41,828 nucleotides of DNA from Bacillota bacterium. GTDB lineage: Bacteria > Bacillota_E > JAJZYS01 > JAJYTV01. This document shows positions 27,470 through 37,006 of the stretch, in pieces (position 1 is the stretch's first letter; each line of letters opens with the position of its first letter). Both the position numbers and the translations under genes were made by a program. The notes below the pieces were generated by a model, which was given only the letters and a program-made list of their open reading frames with translations, ran no database searches and had not been told where the DNA came from. The stretch covers positions 1 to 41,828 of the forward strand of contig JAJZVM010000032.1 in NCBI GenBank assembly GCA_021845645.1, given 5' to 3'.

Positions 27470-28186
27470 TCAGGCGCGCATGAGGCTCTCCGCGAACTCC
27501 GCCGACTTCAGCGGCGCTTCGAGATGGCCGCGCCACGTGAGGTGCAGGAGGGCGCGCGCCTCGGCCGCACCCTCGCCTGCAGACGTGCCGCCCGCGGCGG
27601 CCCGCAGCGCCTCGAGCGCGGATGCGCTTGCCGTCATGCCGCCGATGCCGGAGCAGCGGCCGCACGTGAACCCGCCGATCTCCATCTGGTACTTGAGCGG
27701 CGGACGGAGCTCGCCGCCGCAGCCGACGCAGCGCGAGAGCTCGAGCCCCCAGCCATAGGCGGCCAGGAGTCCGAGTTCTCCCCCTAGCCACGCGGCGGCG
27801 GGGTCAGGGGACTCGTCAAGCAGGCGCAGGGCCTGCACCAGCACCGCGAAGGGCCGCAGGGCCTCCTCCTCGCCGCTCTGCACGTCGCAGATCTCGAGCA
27901 GGACCTGCGACGCCGCGACGCGCACGAGATCCTCGTGCAGGCGGCGGAAGGACGCGATCTGCGCCGCGCCCGTCACCACCGCCTGTGCCCCGGGCCGCTC
28001 GTAGAGGGTCACCTGCACGAGCGATGCGGGCTGCAGGAGACCTGCGAGCCGGCTCTTCGCCTTGCGCGCACCGGGCACGCGCGCCAGGGCGCGTCCCGCC
28101 GGCGTCAGGAGGGTGATGCGGCGGTCCGCCTCGCGCAGGTCCTGCGAGCGCAGCACCACGGCCTGCGTCTCGCGGTAGCCGCTCAC
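27470..28186 (-). CDS. recO: DNA repair protein RecO
   Basis: 238 residues. The N-terminal OB fold begins YRETQAVVLRSQDLREADRRI, followed by ARVPGARKAKSRLAGLLQPAS. A zinc-binding C-x-x-C pair set is seen in RCVGCGG and FTCGRCSG. RecO loads RecA with RecR on SSB-coated DNA and anneals strands during recombinational repair. The GTG start overlaps the dgkA stop (GTGA). In many Firmicutes era lies between dgkA and recO and recO is followed by glyQS; here era is absent and glyQS lies just beyond the mobile-element debris, so the ancestral order is still visible. Confidence 0.95.
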   Translation of the reverse strand: MSGYRETQAVVLRSQDLREADRRITLLTPAGRALARVPGARKAKSRLAGLLQPASLVQVTLYERPGAQAVVTGAAQIASFRRLHEDLVRVAASQVLLEICDVQSGEEEALRPFAVLVQALRLLDESPDPAAAWLGGELGLLAAYGWGLELSRCVGCGGELRPPLKYQMEIGGFTCGRCSGIGGMTASASALEALRAAAGGTSAGEGAAEARALLHLTWRGHLEAPLKSAEFAESLMRA

Positions 28187-28638
28187 CTCGGGGGCCCAAC
28201 CCGCCGTACGGGCGGCCGGAAGGTGATGTAGAGGGCGGCGAGGAGGAGCAGGAGGCCGCCAAGCAGCCCGAGGCTGCCCGGGACGTCAGAGATGCGGGAG
28301 AGCCCTGGCCAGAGGACGACGAGCCCGACCGCGGCGGCGCCCGCAGCGGCGATGAGCACGGCACCGGCCGCGGCGTCCTTGGCTGCGGCCGCGAGAGGGG
28401 CCTGCCGCTCGCCCACCGTCAGGTCGACGGCGCGCTCGACAGCGGTGTTCACGAGCTCTAGCGCCAGCACGAGTGCGATCGCGAGGATCAGGAGACCCCA
28501 CTTCGCCGCCGTGAGCCCTTCGACCGCCCCGAGGTAGACGACGATCTCCGCCACCGCCAGGTGGATGCGCAGGTTCGCCTCCGCGGCGAACGTCAGGCCC
28601 AGCCCGCGCAGGGCGAAGCGGAATGGCGCGGCACGCAT
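28183..28638 (-). CDS. dgkA: Diacylglycerol/undecaprenol kinase family protein
   Basis: 151 residues. RFALRGLGLTFAAEANLRIHLAVA, an ELVNTAVERAVDL helix with the catalytic Glu, and KDAAAGAVLIAA are the defining DgkA motifs. Three membrane helices are followed by an additional C-terminal hydrophobic hairpin not present in the shortest members. Gram-positive DgkA mainly phosphorylates undecaprenol, recycling the cell-wall lipid carrier. It overlaps ybeY by one base (TGATG) and recO by four, so all three are coupled. Confidence 0.94.
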   Translation of the reverse strand: MRAAPFRFALRGLGLTFAAEANLRIHLAVAEIVVYLGAVEGLTAAKWGLLILAIALVLALELVNTAVERAVDLTVGERQAPLAAAAKDAAAGAVLIAAAGAAAVGLVVLWPGLSRISDVPGSLGLLGGLLLLLAALYITFRPPVRRVGPPR

Positions 28639-29114
28639 CAGCGCACGATCCCGAGCGCCGCGAGGACCTCTTCCTGCAGGCGCTGCATCTCCTCGTCCTC
28701 GTCCGGCGTCATGTGGTCGTAGCCCAAGAGGTGCAATGTGCCGTGGACGACGAGAAAGCTCATCTCGCGCAGCAGGCTGTGCCCGTACTCCCCGGCCTGC
28801 CGCACCGCCTGCGGCGCGGAGACCACGATGTCGCCGAGCAGGCAGGGCTCTTTAGGCCTCTGGTCCTCGAGCGGGAAGCTGAGGACGTCGGTCGTGCGAT
28901 CGACGCCGCGGTAGCGCAGGTTGAGCTCATGCATCTCCCGGTCGTCCACGATGCTCAGCGACACCTCGGAGCCGCCGAGTCCCTGCCGCTCGAGGCAGGT
29001 CTCGATCGAGCGCTCCATCGCCCGCAGCACCGAGCTGTCGAGCGCCACCTCTTCCTGCCGCACCTCGATCTCCACCAAGCGGTCGCGCGCCCCCGTAGGG
29101 GCGCTCCCTCCCAT
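28638..29114 (-). CDS. ybeY: Endoribonuclease YbeY (rRNA maturation)
   Basis: 158 residues. The zinc site is H-G-x-x-H-L-x-G-Y-D-H (HGTLHLLGYDH), preceded by LNLRYRGVDRTTDVLSFP and GDIVVS, all standard YbeY features. It acts in 16S rRNA 3'-end maturation and ribosome quality control. It starts two bases after pgpH stops. The first dozen residues (rich in Gly/Ala) are not conserved; a downstream start is possible, but none has a better ribosome-binding site. Confidence 0.96.
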   Translation of the reverse strand: MGGSAPTGARDRLVEIEVRQEEVALDSSVLRAMERSIETCLERQGLGGSEVSLSIVDDREMHELNLRYRGVDRTTDVLSFPLEDQRPKEPCLLGDIVVSAPQAVRQAGEYGHSLLREMSFLVVHGTLHLLGYDHMTPDEDEEMQRLQEEVLAALGIVR

Positions 29115-29116
29115 TC

Positions 29117-31192
29117 CTAGCCGCGCCGGCGCAGGAGCTCCTCGAGCCCCTGGGTCTGATACTCGACGCGCGTGTGGTGCACCGCGCTCAGCACGCGCAC
29201 GAAGGCCTTGCCTACCCGGTCGAGATCGCGCAGGGTCAGGTCGGTCTCGTCCAGCTGCCCCTCGTACAGGCGATCCTGGATGAGCCGCTTGACGGTCGCC
29301 TCGATCCCGCCCGTGGTGCGGCCGCGTATGGCGCGCACCGCCGCCTCGCAGGTGTCGGCAAGCATCAGGACGCCGGTCTCACGGCTCTGCGGCTTCGGCC
29401 CCGGGTAACGGAAGTCCTCCTCGCGGGGCGGGTTCTCGGGATGGAGCTCCGTCGCCTTGTGGTAGAAGAACTGCACGAGCGTCGTGCCGTGGTGCTCCGC
29501 GATGAAGCGCCAGAGGTCCCGCGGCAGCCGGTATTCCTGCGCGAGCTCGAGGCCGTCCTTGACGTGCGAGGTGATCACGAGCGTCGAGAGCATGGGCGAG
29601 AGCTTGTCGTGCGGGTTGTCCATGTCGGTCTGGTTGTCGATGAAGAAGTATGGCCGGCGCATCTTGCCGATGTCGTGGTAGAACGCGCCGACGCGCGTCA
29701 GCAGGCTCTGCGCGCCGATCGCGTCGCAGCCGGCGCCTGCGAGGTTCGAGACGACGAGCGAATGGTAGTAGGTGCCGGGGGCCTCGAGCAGCAGCCGGCG
29801 CAGGAGCGGCTGGCTCGGCGAGGAGAGTTCGAGCAGCCTCAGGCTCGTCAGCACGCCGAAGCCGTTCTCGAGCAGGGGCGCCGCCGCGAGCGGCGCTCCG
29901 ACGGAGATCACGCTGCCGATCAGGATCCAGCCGATCGAGGGCCAGAAGGTGGGGTCCGGCGCGAACGGGGCGCCGAGCAACTCGAGCGTGCCGAGCGCCA
30001 GGACGCCGCTCAGCGCGACGGCCCCGCCGGCGCGCAGCAGCTGGTTGCGGTCGGCGAGCCGCTGCACGGCGAGCGCGCCGACGAAGGTCTCGATGGCGAG
30101 CACCACCGTCACGCGCGGGTCGATGCCGAACGCGGCCTGGAGCACGAGCCCGTCCACGAGGCCGATAGCGAGGCCGATGCGCGCGTCGAACAGCATGGCG
30201 CCCAGCACGGCGACGGCCGCCAGCGGCACGAGGTAGGGCGAGACGACGAGCGCGAGGCGGGCGAGCGCGAGCTCGCCCACCGTCAGCACGATCACCAGGC
30301 CGACGTTCGAGTGGTCGCGCATCTGGTGCGGGAAGAAGCGCTGCAGGTAGCTCAGAAGCACGGCCAACGCCGCCGCCGCGAGCGCCAGGGCGCCGGCCAG
30401 GGCGGGCCAGTTCTCCTGGCCGTTCAGGAGTCCGTACTGGCGCAGGAGCGCGATGTCCCCCTTCGTCACTCGGGCGCCGCGCTGGATGAGAAGCTGGCCC
30501 TGCTCGATCACCGGCGGTGGCACGGCCGCGATGGCGCGGCTGCGGGCGAGGGCCGTCTCGGACTGGGATACCCGCATGTTGGGCGTCGCCGCCTGGCGTT
30601 CGACCGCCGTCAGGAAGTAGGTTTCAGACGCCTGGTTGAGGCCGAGCGCCTCCACCGCGAGCGACAGGGCGTCGCGCTCCGCCGAGAGCTGCGATGGCTG
30701 GTAGTTGGCCTGCTGCAGCACCCGCGAGGCCACGGCAGCCGCCAGGTGCTGCAGGTTCGAGAGCTCCTGCGGCGACAGGGCGAGGATCTGCACGATGTTG
30801 GCCTGCGGCAGCGATATGCCGACCTGCTCCGTCCAGGCGGCCTGCGCCGCGGCCGCCGCCGTGTTCTTGGGCAGGCTCAGCTGAAGGGCCGCCACCGTCG
30901 TGAAGACGCCGGAGATGCGGCTCTGCATGTTGGGCAGGGCGTTCTGGTCGGTGACGTACACGGGCTGCACCGAACGCAGGGCCTGTGCCTTCAGCTGCTG
31001 GTAGAGCGGCTGGTTCAGCTCGCGGCGCGGCGCGTAGATGTCGCGCGTGGCGAGTTCCCCCGCGCGCAGCGAGACCTGGCCGGTCAAGAGGCCGCTCAGC
31101 AGCAGGAGCAGCATGGCGATGAAGCCGCCCAGGACCCAGCCCAGCCTGCGGTGCCCCACCGCCTGGTACCAGAGGGTCAGACGGCGCGTCAT
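29117..31192 (-). CDS. pgpH: Membrane HD phosphohydrolase, 7TM-7TMR-HD (c-di-AMP phosphodiesterase PgpH type)
   Basis: About 691 residues: an N-terminal membrane anchor, a large extracytoplasmic region (about 40-250), seven membrane helices, and a C-terminal HD domain with [40 protein letters not shown] and [12 protein letters not shown]. This architecture is PgpH (YqfF), which hydrolyses the second messenger c-di-AMP to pApA. ATG 31192 has AGGAG about nine bases upstream; the in-frame ATG at 31219 overlaps phoH and is less likely. Position between phoH and ybeY is the same as in Bacillus. Confidence 0.95.
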   Translation of the reverse strand: MTRRLTLWYQAVGHRRLGWVLGGFIAMLLLLLSGLLTGQVSLRAGELATRDIYAPRRELNQPLYQQLKAQALRSVQPVYVTDQNALPNMQSRISGVFTTVAALQLSLPKNTAAAAAQAAWTEQVGISLPQANIVQILALSPQELSNLQHLAAAVASRVLQQANYQPSQLSAERDALSLAVEALGLNQASETYFLTAVERQAATPNMRVSQSETALARSRAIAAVPPPVIEQGQLLIQRGARVTKGDIALLRQYGLLNGQENWPALAGALALAAAALAVLLSYLQRFFPHQMRDHSNVGLVIVLTVGELALARLALVVSPYLVPLAAVAVLGAMLFDARIGLAIGLVDGLVLQAAFGIDPRVTVVLAIETFVGALAVQRLADRNQLLRAGGAVALSGVLALGTLELLGAPFAPDPTFWPSIGWILIGSVISVGAPLAAAPLLENGFGVLTSLRLLELSSPSQPLLRRLLLEAPGTYYHSLVVSNLAGAGCDAIGAQSLLTRVGAFYHDIGKMRRPYFFIDNQTDMDNPHDKLSPMLSTLVITSHVKDGLELAQEYRLPRDLWRFIAEHHGTTLVQFFYHKATELHPENPPREEDFRYPGPKPQSRETGVLMLADTCEAAVRAIRGRTTGGIEATVKRLIQDRLYEGQLDETDLTLRDLDRVGKAFVRVLSAVHHTRVEYQTQGLEELLRRRG

Positions 31193-31208
31193 TGGCTCAT
31201 CTCCTGCC

Positions 31209-32161
<953 letters not shown>

Positions 32162-32165
<4 letters not shown>

Positions 32166-33283
32166 TCTCGGGATCTGCCCCCTGCCTTGGCCTGCGCGAT
32201 ATCGGTCTCGGCCTCGATGTAGACCTCCGCCCGGAGGTCCCCGCCGATCCGCCGCACCTGCGTGCGCAGCGCCAGGAGCTGTGCTCCGGGCATGCTGCGC
32301 CTCATCGTTGCGAGAGCCAGGGAGGTCGCGCGCAGTTCGGCATATGTCGTGCTCCGGACGATCTTGAGCGTGCGCAGCTCGACATATGTATAGCGCGCAA
32401 CTTCGACGGATCCGAGGGGAATCCTCCAGACGACGGCCTCGCGGCGCGCCTGCGCGAAGGGCCTCGAAGCCCCCAGCGGCGTCCATTGTCGCCCCCCGGA
32501 CCACGATATATACCAGCGGGTGGCCTGCCGCCCGCTCGCATAGATGCGCTGCGAGCGCAGCGGAAAGGTGTACTGCAGCCGCCGCCAGACCCTGGCGTAG
32601 ACCTGGCCGCGGCTCTCGCCCTGGCGCGGCGCGACGAGCGGCGAGCCGCGCACCACAGTCTCCCCCGCCTTGACGAGCGGCGAGCCGCGCAGCACGACGA
32701 CGCGCGTGACGTAGCCCCGCTCGGCCGCGAACAGCGCGCCCCTGGCGGCGGGCGGCAGGGCCTGCGGGGGCTTCAGGTCCGGCGCGGCGTAGATCACGGC
32801 GCGCACACCGTCGAGGCGGACCGCCGCGAAGATCAGGCCGGGCACCCGCACCTGCAGCTGCTGTCCCAGCCGGAACGGGTCCACGCCGGCGCGCATGGCG
32901 CCCTGGCGCAGGCCGAGTCTCGCCGCCTCGGCGAGGATCTTCGCCTTCGGGATGCCCTGCGGCCCCACGACCGCGACCTGCCAGACGTGGCTGGCCAGGG
33001 CGAGGTAGAGCGCGAACGCGGCGACGGGCCAGGCGGCGCGCCAAGGCCGCCGGCGCAAGGCGCGCAGCGCGAGGGGCCAGCCGCCGTGGCCCACGAGGAC
33101 GAGCCGCCCCCTGCCGGCAAGGGCCCGCCTGAGCGGCGAAAGTCCGGTCAGCGGCACTTCGAGCTCGATGGCGCCATCCCTGTGCGCGATGCGGCGCGCC
33201 GCGGCGCCGCTCGTCGCGATCGCCTGCCAGAGCCGCTCGGTGCGGCCGCGGTAGCGCAGCCGCAGCCAGATGCCCTCAGCCAC
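32162..33283 (-). CDS. yqfD: Sporulation protein YqfD
   Basis: 373 residues with an N-terminal GTG start. A cytosolic part (1-80) is followed by one membrane segment (about 83-105) and a long extracytoplasmic domain. GPQGIPKAKILAEAARLGLRQG and the GETVVRGSPLVAP loop resemble the POTRA-like and biotinyl-like segments of YqfD/SpoIVFA-class proteins. YqfD is conserved only in endospore formers and is made in the mother cell. It overlaps yqfC by eight bases and phoH by four. The family call is supported by both sequence and the strict yqfC-yqfD-phoH order. Confidence 0.9.
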
Positions 33284-33545
33284 GCGGATAGCGCATGCCT
33301 TCGATGCGCCCGGTGACGAGGATGGCGTCCCGGTCCACCGCGCCCACGGTCAGTTCCTGGCCCCAGATCTCGAGCGGGCCGATGCGCGTCGCCACGACGG
33401 CGACGCCGTCCTTGAACGAGCGCACGCCGAGATGGTTCTCGACGAGCACCTGGAGGTTGCCGATGCAGCGCAGCTGCGGCAGATCGAGGCTGGCCGCGTC
33501 GGGCAGGTCCAGCCAGCGTCCCAGGCCGAGACGCAGGTCGGCCAC
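33276..33545 (-). CDS. yqfC: Sporulation protein YqfC
   Basis: 89 residues from GTG 33545, with AAGGGGG eight bases upstream. LDLPDAASLDLPQLRCIGNLQ, VLVENHLGVRSF and IWGQELTV with a terminal GRIEGMRY match YqfC, a small YabP-related protein made in the mother cell and needed for spore coat or cortex stages. It begins the yqfC-yqfD-phoH-pgpH-ybeY-dgkA-recO transcript, which runs leftwards with overlaps throughout. Confidence 0.9.
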   Translation of the reverse strand: MADLRLGLGRWLDLPDAASLDLPQLRCIGNLQVLVENHLGVRSFKDGVAVVATRIGPLEIWGQELTVGAVDRDAILVTGRIEGMRYPRG

Positions 33546-33820
33546 GGCAGAGGCCCCCCTTGCCCACCGTCTCGCATGCAGGCTATGCCGGCCCGCCCGC
33601 CGCCATGTCCTGGGGCGCATGGGCAGCCGTCACCGGGTCCCCCCGGCAGGCCGGCCGCCCTCTGCTGTCCGGGGTGCTTCTGGCGGGAACAAGGCTGCCG
33701 GGCTGGGAGATGCGTGGCTGCGCGGGGGCTGAGCCTTTGCAGCCCTGGCCCGTCCACCGCAGCAGCCCTAGAATAGTAGTTGACGGCAACACCGCCGATT
33801 TCATGATGGGGGGCCAGAAC

Positions 33821-34264
33821 ATGCACAAGATCCCGCCGGTTGCCGCCGTTTCGGCGAAGGGGCCGCTCGGCGTCGTCCAGCTGCCGCGCCTCTGGAGCAA
33901 GGTGCTGCTCGACAAGCGGGGGCTCCTGCCGGAGGGCTACTCCGCCTGCGGCCAGGGCTTCGACAAGGTGGTGCTCGACGGCCTCGGCCTCGACCGCGAG
34001 GAGGTGCTCGCCTACCTCACCTCCGAGATGCCGACCTACGCCCAGTTCGAGACCTGGGTCGTCGAGAGGTGCGGCGGCTCTGTGGCCCAGGAGAAGATCG
34101 ACAAGGTGAACGACTACATCCTCGGACGCGAGTTTCCCGAGGAGCGCGCCCAGACCATCCTGGAGAACTGCGGCTTCCCGAAGGAGACCGGCATCCGGCA
34201 CGGCGCCGTCCTGAACCAGCTCGACGACTGGCAGGAGTTCCACCGCTACCTGACCGCGGACTGA
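33821..34264 (+). CDS. DUF5069-family protein
   Basis: 147 residues from ATG 33821, eight bases after a GGGGGG ribosome-binding stretch; in-frame ATGs at 33803 and 33806 are alternatives. LPRLWSKVLLDKRGLLPEGY, GQGFDKVVLDGLGLDREEVL and VNDYILG are characteristic DUF5069 motifs. No enzymatic function is established for the family and no catalytic residue can be named. A TAGAAT hexamer at 33769-33774 could be its -10 box. It opens a plus-strand insert that interrupts the otherwise conserved yqeY-yqfC neighbourhood. Confidence 0.85.
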   Translation: MHKIPPVAAVSAKGPLGVVQLPRLWSKVLLDKRGLLPEGYSACGQGFDKVVLDGLGLDREEVLAYLTSEMPTYAQFETWVVERCGGSVAQEKIDKVNDYILGREFPEERAQTILENCGFPKETGIRHGAVLNQLDDWQEFHRYLTAD

Positions 34265-34326
34265 CCCCGAGGGGGGCGCCGCCGGATGACGATGCGGCTC
34301 TACGCCGCCTCGGGAATCTCCGGGCC

Positions 34327-34808
34327 ATGCAGGAGCTCTGCAGCGCGACCTACAGTCCCCGGCGGCCTTCCAGGGCCCTGCGCGGCGCAGAGGCTCTCCC
34401 AAGGCGCGTCGCGGTCCACCGGGTGGCCTTTCATCCCTCGCGGGTCACCGGGGAGAGCTATCTGCAAGTCATGGCCGCGGACCGTACACGCCGTCGCCTC
34501 GACCGGGTCGTCGAGGCGACGGACGGGGAGTTTGCGGCCCTTTGCCTCATCCGGCCGGACGACCAGAGCGGCACCGGTCTCCTGGAGCCGGTGGGCGTCG
34601 CCCCGCGCCACCAGCGCATGGGTCTCGGCGGGGCCGTCCGCCTCGGGCCCTCTCGGCCCTCGCGGCCTGCGGCGATGACGCCTATCCCGGCCCGTTGCGG
34701 CTCTGCCGGGGACTCGGCTTCGTGCCCGAGGCCCGCAGCCTCACGTTCCGCGAGGAGGACGGCGCAGCCCAAGGAGGTGCGTCCAGGGGTGGTCCACTGG
34801 CAGGATGA
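34327..34808 (+). pseudogene. GNAT-family acetyltransferase, frameshifted
   Basis: From ATG 34327 one frame gives VAFHPSRVTGESYLQVM, VVEATDGEFAALCLI and GLLEPVGVAPRHQRMGLG, that is the GNAT core with the 'EPVG..P.HQR.GLG' acetyl-CoA pyrophosphate-loop motif. The continuation expected of a GNAT (ALSALAACGDDAYPGPLRLC then RGLGFVPEA) is in the next frame and runs to the stop at 34808. Adding one G to the GGG near 34648-34650 joins the frames perfectly. So this is either a recent frameshift or a homopolymer error in the sequence. The overlap with the next gene's start is 20 bases. Substrate unknown. Confidence 0.75.
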
Positions 34809-35396
34809 ATCGTTTCGCGACCGGACCTTCAAGGATGAGGACTTCCGCGGCGCCAGACTGCGCGCCTGCCGGTTCGACGGCTGCGCGTTCACGGGATCGC
34901 GCTGGTCCGAGGCGGTCCTCGTCGGCTGCAGCTTCAGCGCCTGCAGGTTCGCCGGCGCCGACCTGAACGGCATCACGGCGCGCTCCTGCTCGTTCCTGAC
35001 CTGCGACTTCCGCGGCGCGACCGCGATGCTCGGGGGACTCCTCGAGGAGTGCCGCATGACGGGGAGCACCTTCGCGGAGGCGAGCCTGCCCGGCCTGCAG
35101 ATCCAGGGCGGCGACTGGTCCTACGCGTCGCTCAAGGGACTCGACCTTCGCCACATGACCCTCGCGGGCATGCGCCTGCAGGAGGCCGACCTCTCCGGCT
35201 GCAACCTCGAGAGGGTGGCCTGCACGGCGCCGACCTGCGGCGGGCGCTGCTCGCGGGCGCGACGCTGCGCGGCGCGGACCTGCGCTCGGCCGATCTCGAC
35301 GGCGTCGATCTCGGTCACCTCGACCTGCACGGCGTCCGGCTCGACCTCGAGGGTGCGTTGCAGGTCGCCCGCTCCCTGGGGGCGGTCTTGGAGTAG
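34789..35396 (+). pseudogene. Pentapeptide-repeat protein, frameshifted
   Basis: GTG 34789 lies nine bases after AAGGAGGTG. The translation shows repeated A-(D/N)-L-x-x units: FRDRTFKDEDFRGARLRACR, FAGADLNGI, LKGLDLRHMTLAGMRL and QEADLSGCNL. After about 35218 the repeats continue in the adjacent frame (LHGADLRRALLAGATL, RGADLRSADLDGVDL) to the stop at 35396. One C added to the CC near 35222-35223 restores a single ~203-residue protein. Pentapeptide repeats form a right-handed quadrilateral beta-helix; some relatives of this cysteine/phenylalanine-rich type (Qnr-like) protect DNA gyrase, but nothing here proves that role. Confidence 0.8.
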
Positions 35397-35406
35397 CGGT
35401 CGCCCG

Positions 35407-36201
35407 CTACGCCTTGCGCGCCGCGACGACCTCGTAGACGAAGTTCCGCCACACCTCGCCGCCGTAGCGCGACGCGACGAGCTGCGCGATGTCGTCGAGG
35501 AAGCCCTGGCGCGCCTCGGGCGCGAGGCCGAGGATCAGGGAGTCCGTCTGCAGCAGGCCGACATAGGACGCGGTCGTAAACCGCTGCGCCACCTCGAACC
35601 GGTGACGGGCGACCTTCTCGACGCCTGCCTCGCGCTCGATCTCCGGGTAGACCGGAGCCACAGCCGCTGCCGTGGCCGGCGCCCAGTCGGGATCGTCGCT
35701 CAGCCCCCACTTGATGTAGATCTTGTTGGTGTCGGCAAAGAACCCGGGGCTGCCGCCGGCGACATGGTGCGGGTGGACGACGGCCAGGGTCCCGCCGGCG
35801 CGCAGCGCCTCGAGGGATTTCCCGACGCGGATCGCGGGGTTGAGCCAGTGGAAGGCGTTCGCGCACACGACGGCGTCGAACGGCCTGCCGGGCAGCGTCC
35901 ATGCCTCGAAGGCCGCCACCTCGACCTGGGCGTCCGGAAAGCGGGCGAGCCTCTGCCTCGCGATCCTCGCGAGCGCCCCGCCCATCTCGACCGCAAGGAG
36001 GTACACGCCCCGCTCCGCGAGCGGCACACTGAACTGGCCCGTGCCGCATCCGATCTCCAGCACGCGGCTCCCCGCCGTGAGACCTGCCGACGCCGCGAGA
36101 TGCGCCACGACCGCCGCGGGATAGGGGCGCCGGTAGCGGTCGTAGAGGTCCGCGACGCCATCGAACGATGCGGCTCTGCGCCGCGGGTCCCTCTCGCCCA
36201 C
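35407..36201 (-). CDS. Class I SAM-dependent methyltransferase
   Basis: 264 residues from GTG 36201 with GGGGAGGG upstream. Motif I VLEIGCGTGQFSVPLAERG, motif II (acidic residue after LLAVEMGG), motif IV FDAVVCANAFHWLNP and motif V LEALRAGGTLAVVHP are clear and of the UbiE/Methyltransf_11 type. The acceptor is unknown. It lies convergent with the pentapeptide gene, eleven bases past its end, and is probably its own transcript after the yqeY terminator. Confidence 0.9.
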   Translation of the reverse strand: MGERDPRRRAASFDGVADLYDRYRRPYPAAVVAHLAASAGLTAGSRVLEIGCGTGQFSVPLAERGVYLLAVEMGGALARIARQRLARFPDAQVEVAAFEAWTLPGRPFDAVVCANAFHWLNPAIRVGKSLEALRAGGTLAVVHPHHVAGGSPGFFADTNKIYIKWGLSDDPDWAPATAAAVAPVYPEIEREAGVEKVARHRFEVAQRFTTASYVGLLQTDSLILGLAPEARQGFLDDIAQLVASRYGGEVWRNFVYEVVAARKA

Positions 36202-36252
36202 CGGCCCTCCCCCTTCCTGCGATCGGCGGCGGCCGGCGGCGGGAGACGCGAA

Positions 36253-36282
36253 GGACCCGGCCCGCCAGCGGCGGCCGGATCC
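36253..36282 (-). terminator. Hairpin after yqeY
   Basis: On the minus strand GGATCCGGCCGCC pairs with GGCGGGCCGGGTCC around GCT with one mismatch and one bulge, 15 bases after the yqeY stop. It is followed by only TTC, so it is a probable but weak intrinsic terminator of the rpsU-yqeY transcript. Confidence 0.5.
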
Positions 36283-36296
36283 TCGCCCTACACGGC

Positions 36297-36746
36297 TCAG
36301 CCGCCCAGGAGGCGCCTTGCGGTCTCCTGCACGAGGCGCCCGTCGGCGCGCCCGCGCATGGCCTGCATCACAGGCCCCATCACCTTGCCGATGTCGCGCA
36401 TGCCCTGGGCGCCGGAGGCGGCGATCTGCGCCCTGACGGCGTCCTCGACCTCCTCGGGGCTGGCCTGCTGCGGCAGGTACTCCTGCAGGAAGCGGATCTC
36501 CTCGCGCATCTTCGCGACGAGGTCCTCGCGCCCGCCCCGCTCATAGTCCGGCAGGACATCCTGGCGCGAGCGCACCTCGCGCGCGAGCACATCGACGACT
36601 TCATCGTCCGTCAGCTCGCGCCGCAGCTCGATCTCCCGGTTCTTCACAGCCGCCAGCGCGACGCGAAGCACGGAGAGGCGGGCCTTGCCCGCCTCTCGCG
36701 CCTTGAGCGCCGTGCGCATGTCATCGTTCAGACGTTCCCTGAGCAC
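36297..36746 (-). CDS. yqeY: GatB/YqeY domain protein
   Basis: 149 residues from a GTG with GGAGGGAG upstream. LNDDMRTALKAREAGKARLSV, IELRRELTDDEVVDVLAREV and QEYLPQQASPEEVEDAV, ending with MGPVMQAMRGRADG, match the YqeY family. The fold is the tRNA-binding helical domain shared with GatB of the amidotransferase; YqeY itself has no proven reaction. The rpsU-yqeY pair is conserved across Firmicutes, with 18 bases between the genes here. Confidence 0.95.
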   Translation of the reverse strand: MLRERLNDDMRTALKAREAGKARLSVLRVALAAVKNREIELRRELTDDEVVDVLAREVRSRQDVLPDYERGGREDLVAKMREEIRFLQEYLPQQASPEEVEDAVRAQIAASGAQGMRDIGKVMGPVMQAMRGRADGRLVQETARRLLGG

Positions 36747-36764
36747 GAAGCTCCCTCCAGGATC

Positions 36765-36941
36765 TTAGCCGTGCTTGCGCTTGCGCGCCGCCTCGGACTT
36801 CTTCTTGCGTCGTACGCTAGGCTTCTCGTAGTGTTCCCGCTTGCGAACTTCTGAAAGCACGCCCGCGCGTTGGCACTGGCGCTTGAAGCGGCGGAGAGCT
36901 TGGTCCAAGGTCTCGCCCTTGCCGACCTTGACTTCGGACAT
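36765..36941 (-). CDS. rpsU: 30S ribosomal protein S21 (bS21)
   Basis: 58 residues, basic throughout: it opens [20 protein letters not shown], continues [20 protein letters not shown] and ends in a lysine/arginine-rich tail. These are full-length bS21 features. It binds the 30S platform near the anti-Shine-Dalgarno and helps initiation. The ATG at 36941 has GGAGGGTG about eight bases upstream. A longer open frame across the same DNA on the minus strand is a shadow. It is driven by its own promoter and followed directly by yqeY. Confidence 0.95.
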   Translation of the reverse strand: MSEVKVGKGETLDQALRRFKRQCQRAGVLSEVRKREHYEKPSVRRKKKSEAARKRKHG

Positions 36942-36977
36942 AACGTCACCCTCCCCTCCGACATCGCTAATTCTGAT

Positions 36978-37006
36978 AGTCTAGACAAGAATTCCAGCGG
37001 CGTCAA
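36978..37006 (-). promoter_or_regulatory. Sigma-A-type promoter of rpsU-yqeY
   Basis: Minus-strand TTGACG (37006-37001), 17-base spacer, TAGACT (36983-36978). The -35 box directly abuts the HIT-gene stop codon. Transcription would start near 36971, 30 bases before the rpsU ATG. Confidence 0.65.

Noticed and set aside
32166..33044. Long N-terminal extension of phoH
   Set aside because: Overlaps yqfD entirely in another frame; PhoH proteins are about 320 residues, fitting the TTG at 32165.
34640..34660. Programmed ribosomal frameshift in the GNAT gene
   Set aside because: No slippery heptamer or downstream structure typical of programmed sites is visible; a one-base loss in a G run explains it better.
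36728..37006. 92-codon minus-strand frame over rpsU
   Set aside because: Out of frame with the full-length bS21 gene, which has a ribosome-binding site and a complete family match.
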